Shown in pieces: positions 58,804 through 64,000 of a DNA stretch of 64,000 nt. Below the pieces are notes generated by a model, which worked only from the letters and a program-made list of their open reading frames with translations, was not told the DNA's origin and searched no databases. Where the stretch lies: contig NC_073634.1 of assembly GCF_029407905.1 (NCBI RefSeq), positions 28,037,501 through 28,101,500 on the forward strand, written 5' to 3'. How positions within the stretch are numbered: position 1 is the first letter of the stretch; each line of letters opens with the position of its first letter. The position numbers and the translations under genes were made by a program. Source of the stretch: Bubalus kerabau. Taxonomy: Eukaryota; Chordata; Mammalia; Artiodactyla; Bovidae.

Positions 58804-61800
58804 GCTATTGCTGTTTAATCCTATAATCCAAGACTTGCTACACTGTCCTGCTGATGTCCATAGCCATGCCTGGGAAGGAGGCAGCCCCATTCCCAGCGTA
58901 TCCCAGGGGAGACCTCCACCTGCACCCCACAGAGCCTGGACCAGGCCGGGGAAGAGACTGCAGGAGCACGCGTCCCCGAAGCTGCGTCTCCTCTTGTGAA
59001 TCAGTGTTCCCTTGCTTTCCTCCAGAGACCTTGCTGCCCCAGAACGGGACCTGCCTGGGGAATTGAGGGGCTGGGGGAGCTGCTCCGAGACCTCCTTCTC
59101 CGGCACCCTGAAGCCCGGGCACCGCGGCTGCGGGGCAGTGGGGCTGCTGCAGGCTCAGAGCCGCTGCCGCCCTGCATGTGCGAGCTTCGCTCTGTCGCCG
59201 GCTGTGTCAGTGTGGACTCGAGGGATACGGCGTGTTTCTAAGTGGATTTTTCTTAAGAAATGTGCCAATGTTGATGTAGTTCAGGATGTTCCCCCCATCC
59301 CAGCTGTCACTGTCCCTCGGCTTTTTCTCAGTAGGCTTCATTCCCCATTTTTTTAGTGGAGAAGTTTTGTCCTTCACCCCCTGCGTCCTGTATTTGTCCC
59401 CCTACCTTCATCCCTCCCAGGTACAGAATTACCTGTGGTTCTGACAAAAGATAAGCAAGTCGTCTTTGGGAAGCCTATGGACTCTTTATATCATCCGTGC
59501 TTTGTTGTTGGAAAGAGGCTGGCATTCTCTTGGTTCTGCTTAGTCCCAGGCAGTCCAGTGAGAGCAGGTATTAACGTGAGCTGAGCGTGTATATCATGGT
59601 GACCAGCCGTCATGTCCTGCCCTGTTCCTTCACAGCCAAACCAGCTGCTGCAGCCAGGTTGGTCCTTCTAGGACTCTCATTCATCCAGGTTAATTTTAAG
59701 CAGGTGGAGTCTGTGTGGCCTATAAGGGTGAAGTGAGAGAGCTGTGTTTGCAGGTGAGTCTGTGTGGAAGCCCTGCCTCCGCCACCCTGGCAACCCAGCC
59801 ATTTCTGTGAGCACCTGTGCCTAGACCCCAGGAGACCTGTCTGTGACCCTGTTTCTGCTGTCTGTCCTGGTACAGGCCCTGATGGCATCGCAGGTGGGCC
59901 ACTCTGCCACTCTGTGTACACAGCTGCGGGGACAGGAAAACCTTAATGCCCCTTTTGCTCCCCGAGCAGATGTGAATCTGCTGCTTCCCTGCCTTGTTTG
60001 CAGGGACAGGCTGCAGGGCACAGGGTCACAGCAGCATGAAAGCCAGTGGGACTGTGGCCTCCCTGTGGTGCCTGGAGCGTGCGGCCGGGAGACAGCTGGG
60101 TGGCTGACAGCAGGTCAAACGGCCAGCTGCTTGCAGGACAGAGTGGCTCCAAGTGAGCTGAGTGCCCTCCGCCACCCAGGCAGAGTGAGGTTTCCCTAAA
60201 ATGACCATGACGCTCCGGATGTCTGGTCGTCGCAGGCTGGGCTCAGCTCAGCAGAGGACATGATGCGTGATGACTGAGGGTGACGCTTGAAGCCCAAGCT
60301 GCCTTTTCCTTTTCCAGTCTCGCAGGCACTGTGGCTTCTCTCCCCAGGAGGGCTTGGTTCTCGTCTTAGTGTTTGAGGGATGACCCCGGAGACATTCTCA
60401 CCACTGCCCACTCTTGGAGCTGTTCCAGGTTTTGGCTTGGGGCCCCATGGGTGGGTCTCAGTGAGCCGGGTGCGGGGCAGACGTTGCCCTCAGGATCCCA
60501 CAGGGAAGCTCCTTCTGTAAAGCCCCAGGGAGAGAGAAGGCAGCCGGCTCTTGCCTCACCAGCCATGTGCCACATCCTCTAAAGAAAGAGATGCAACCAA
60601 GCTGTATCCCCATGCCCTGCCCTGGATTTGCTGTGCGATAGATACAGAACGTGGAATGATTCCTTCACCTTTTCCCTGTCCTCTCCTGACCCACAAGGAA
60701 CCATGACTTGTGGTTAAAGGAGCCATTAGCTGCCCATGACATTGCTGCCAGCTTTTTGGGGAGAGGCCCTCCTTCCCCAGGCGAGGAGCTTTGGAGACTG
60801 GGGCCAGGCTGGGGCGGCAGGAAGAACAGGGAGGCCCAGGCCAGCTCCAGTTCATGCTTTGCTGTGGGACAGGTGCACCCCGACAGCTCTCCCTTCACTG
60901 TGTGGTGAAAACTCCCAGTTCTGCAGCCCCACCCTCCTGTAGGAAGGTTTGCTGGCTAAGACTTCAGGCTCCCACTTCATCTCGGGAAAGTCTCCCAGCA
61001 CTGAACCTTCAGGAACTGGAGGATGGATGCCAAGGAGCCGCTAGTATCTGTCTTTGCCGAATGAGCAGTTGGTGCCGCGAGGCTTTCCCGGCCACCCCCC
61101 TTTTCTTGGAGCCACAGTGTCACTGCTGTGGGTGTCAGTGGCATGTCAGCACTGTGAGCAGCGAGCTTGTGGGGTGACATGCAACGCCCATCTGCACGTT
61201 TCCCAGCAGACGTGCCCAGGCCTGCTGTGCACCCTCGGATAAGGACACTGAAGGATGCTGAAGCCCAGTCATTGTCCTCCTCCCCCGTCATCGCCCGCCC
61301 ACCCCGAGGTGGTGCAGGAGAGGACACAACTGCTTTCTAGCTTGACTTTCATGATTCTGCCTTGTCCACAGCCTGGTTTCTATAAGTCAGCATCCAACCA
61401 AGAAAACCAGAAAAGTCTATATATTTAAAACAGAGGGGTTTTAATCCAGGAAATTGTTTAACTGAGAAATAAGAAGACCCGAAATGCCACTGAGGGGTAA
61501 CCAGAAACAGGGAACCACAGAGCTGGTGGGACCAGATCCTGGGGGTCAGGCCACTGGGTGGAGCCTGGGTCTGCAGAGGGCATATGTGGTAAGCTGAAGC
61601 CATGAGGAGACCTGGGCCCTGCCAGAAACATACCCCCCACACCCCACCCCAGGCAAAGCGGGAGCACAAATAGCCTGGCGTCCTTCTCCATGCCTTCCAG
61701 ATTTCTGCGTTAGCTAAATGCAGCTGGAAGCCAGTTGACCTGGGAGCTGGGGACAGGCCAACTGCAGTCAGTCCCCAGAGCAGAGCAGGGGAAGGCGAGT

Positions 61801-62300
61801 GGTGGGTCAGAGGGCAAGCAGTCCCAGGACATGCGTGGCCCTGGTCCACTCTCTGTCACATCCAGTCCCACTGTGGATTCCCCGTGCTGTCCTAAGACCC
61901 CGGTGAGTGGAGGTGGAGGTAGCTGCCCTGGTGGGTTTCTGTAGGTTCTCTGTCACTCTGCTTGGGAGCAAAGTGCTTTGAGGAGGTGGGGGAGGGGGTT
62001 TATTCATAACAGTTATCCCAGTTCTCCTTTGGGGGAATTTACTCATTTAGCAGCCCCACCTCGCCTGTCCCCTCAGGGAGGCTGTGTCCCAGTTTTCTGT
62101 CCACCCCGGCCCATTCCTCTTCCCCCAGTCTCTGGTTTCCCTGCTGGAGAACACCCACCAGACCACGCATCAGTGGTCATGAGTGTTTCCCCAGGATAAT
62201 TCATTCAGCGTGTGCTATTACAGAGTGGTCTGTCTGTAAGTAGATGTCATCCACTGATCAATTTGTATCCTGTTTCCAATAAACTTCTGGAAATTCTGCC
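58804..62300 (+). other. MTA3: MTA3 long-isoform 3' UTR (predicted)
   Basis: Between the stop at 58803 and the AATAAA at 62278-62283 I find no earlier canonical poly(A) signal and no splice pair I would trust, so a 3' UTR of about 3.5 kb is predicted. It is GC-rich, unlike the introns, and contains no transposable element that I recognise. Many overlapping ORFs exist on both strands (for example 166 codons at 61849-61349 on the minus strand). These are expected in GC-rich DNA and show no recognisable domain. Use of a weaker upstream signal cannot be excluded. Confidence 0.6.
62278..62283 (+). promoter_or_regulatory. MTA3: Poly(A) signal AATAAA, long MTA3 isoform
   Basis: First canonical AATAAA after the long-isoform stop, 3474 nt from it, followed by a T/G-rich segment (tggttttatgctgccctttg). 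Cleavage is predicted near 62300. Confidence 0.6.
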
Positions 62301-64000
62301 TGGTTTTATGCTGCCCTTTGCTGGGACAGTGCTCAGCTGTAAGGCTGGGTGCAGGGGCAGGCCCCCGCTGGCCCCCAGCCCTAGGTGCTTCCTCCCCTGT
62401 GTGGCTCTGGGGCCAGGCCCATTAGTCTGACATCCCTGCCCCAGCTACATGGAGGTGCCCAGAGGCCTTTCCCCAAGGTTGACACTTTCTTCTGCTCTCT
62501 CGTAAGCCACAGCCTTAGGACATGGCGGTTTCCTGAGGCCGAGCTGCGCCAGGGGTGGCTTTGACCCTGTGTCCCCTAGGCCTGGAGGTAGGAGAAGCCG
62601 CAGCCAGACCTCTCTCCATCAGTCCCTTTCACACTGCTGTGCTGGAGCCAGGTGGCGGGAGCGAGTGCGGGGCCGCTCCCACGGTGAGCTGAGGGAGTGT
62701 GCTGCACTCCATCCAGGGGTTGACAGGAAGGCTCCCGTGCCAGTGAGGTGGGTGCAGGAGCTGCAGGTGACGCAGCTGAAGCCCAGCGCCCTCTTCTACA
62801 TCCCACCCTCCTCAGCTCTGAGCTGGAAACCAACATGTCTGAGTTGACCTGAAAGGCACTGGGAGCCTGATCTGAATGCCCAGCATCCTTCAGTGTTTCC
62901 CAGGCCCCCAAGTGTGAAACCAGCCTGGTAGAAATTACCCTGTTGAGTATTTTTCTGGTTCAAACCTTTTTGACTGTGGTGTAGACTGCCTCTGGCTGTA
63001 TGGGGCCATCACTGTGGGCTCCCTGGGGCGCCTCCAGCCTGTGTGTGTGAAGTGTGCCTGTTTGCAACCCTTGTTTGCTGAGATTTGACAGAGATGTAAA
63101 AAAAAAAAAAAAGACACTGAATTCCTTCAAGAGTTTCACTAGAGAAGCAAGACATCCATGTGCGAGGTTACAGGACCCTGGAAAAGGTTGTAGTGGAGGC
63201 AGGGCACTGCCAGTCCTTGCAGAAGTCCTGAGAGAAGCGGGCTCAGCGAGGCCGGATGCGGCAGGGCGGGCTCTGTGGAAGCAGAGGGGTCCTCAGAGTG
63301 CAAGCCGGCAGCCCCGTCTCTGTGAAATCCCTAACGCCCTGGTTCTTGGTGTCTTTTTATTAAGATTTAATCCTGACTCGAGTGTCTCCCTCTTTCTGGA
63401 AGCTCAGCAAAAGAGTGTCATGTGCCCTGTCTTTCAAGGGGTACCAGCCTTAAGATCCATGGCCAGGACTGGGTTTTTATAGTCAAACTTCTTAAGAGGT
63501 TTCCATCTGTTCTGCTCTTGCTCCTGGACTTTCGGCAGGGGGTCACTGGAGGGAACCCCTTAGCCTGCAGGGACCACCCCAGAGGTGTGAGCGCCCCTCA
63601 CCAGGCCTCTCTGCGCTGCTTGCTGAGCCGGCCCATTTATAGGTCCTATGGGAGCTTGTGTTCTTATTCCCAGAACCAGCGGTTCTAACCCTTGGTTGCC
63701 CCTGAAGCTCTTGCCCCCTGAGAGCCAAGTCTTAGAATCCCTTCACCTGTGTTCCCCTTACTGCAGGACCAGCCCGTGGAGGTGCCCTCCAGCCGCTGGA
63801 GAACCCTCCTGGTACCCACATGTTGGATCGTTTCCTGTCCCCCACCCCCCACCCAGAGGCTTGCAGTAGTGTCCTGACTCAGGCCAGACTGCCACTTACT
63901 ACTGGATGACCTTGGGTAAGCTACTCAACCTCTCTGTGCCTCAGTTTATTCGTCTGTAAGATGGGATCATAGTATGAACCTCACAGAACTAACGAGTGTG
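62301..64000. other. 3' flank of MTA3, no gene recognised
   Basis: GC-rich, apparently non-coding sequence with an A14 run (about 63098-63111) and a MIR at the right edge. In human the next genes are, as I recall, OXER1 and HAAO in opposite orientation, but no part of either coding sequence is visible here. ORFs on both strands overlap one another and are not supported. Confidence 0.55.
63878..64000 (+). repeat. MIR SINE, cut by window end
   Basis: The string 'ggatgaccttgggtaagcta', then 'ctcaacctctctgtgcctca' and 'gtttattcgtctgtaagatg' is the well-preserved MIR core in sense orientation. It runs to the last base of the window. Confidence 0.8.

Noticed and set aside
61349..61849. 166-codon minus-strand ORF in the 3' UTR region
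   Set aside because: It lies in GC-rich DNA where several frames are open at once. It has no domain or compositional sign of coding and no link to the expected neighbour OXER1.

Overview
This is a window of ruminant nuclear DNA, most likely from cattle or a close bovid. It is packed with ruminant SINEs (Bov-tA and Bov-A2 units), BovB (RTE-type) LINE 3' ends and CHR-type SINEs, together with older mammalian L1, L2, MIR and MLT1 copies. All coding sequence that I can support belongs to one gene on the + strand: the 3' part of MTA3 (metastasis-associated 1 family member 3), a subunit of the Mi-2/NuRD nucleosome-remodelling and deacetylase complex. All coordinates were counted by hand without alignment software. 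Human comparisons and residue numbers come from memory of the family.

Nine MTA3 coding exons are visible: 10790-10978, 23190-23264, 25116-25174, 29837-29961, 32681-32832, 33872-34094, 41769-41855, 44673-44819 and 58778-58803. All have AG acceptors and GT donors, and the reading phases join without a break. Together they total 1083 nt, which is 360 residues plus a stop. If the missing upstream exons supply 234 residues, the protein is 594 residues, the length of the human long isoform. The window then holds the end of the ELM2 domain, the whole SANT domain, the GATA-type zinc finger (Cys 379, 382, 400, 403) and the C-terminal tail ending in LTCCVSD. The BAH domain and most of ELM2 lie upstream of base 1.

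The gene has two visible ends. Reading through the donor at 34095 adds seven residues (CKMLLNS) and a stop at 34115-34117, followed by AATAAA at 34181-34186 and a GU/U-rich stretch. This predicts the short, 515-residue MTA3 isoform made by intronic polyadenylation. The long isoform ends at 58801-58803 and is followed by about 3.5 kb of GC-rich 3' UTR, with the first canonical AATAAA at 62278-62283. The last 1.7 kb of the window is non-coding flank.

Layout: 1-10789, partial upstream intron; 10790-25174, the SANT exons with a 12.2 kb intron that holds a large L1 mosaic (about 13.06-19.14 kb) and a local duplication; 29837-34117, the zinc-finger and RBBP-binding-type exons and the short-isoform end; 34118-41768, an intron with a 279-bp duplicated block and an 80-bp mariner-type hairpin; 41769-44819, two tail exons; 44820-58777, a 14 kb intron with a three-level nested insertion near 55.3-56.1 kb; 58778-62300, terminal exon and 3' UTR; 62300-64000, flank.

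I found no second protein-coding gene, no classical RNA gene, no CRISPR array and no wholly new system. The most interesting points are the mariner-type hairpin that resembles the source of ruminant miR-2284/2285-type microRNAs, the built-in short-isoform terminator, and the recent 279-bp intronic duplication.
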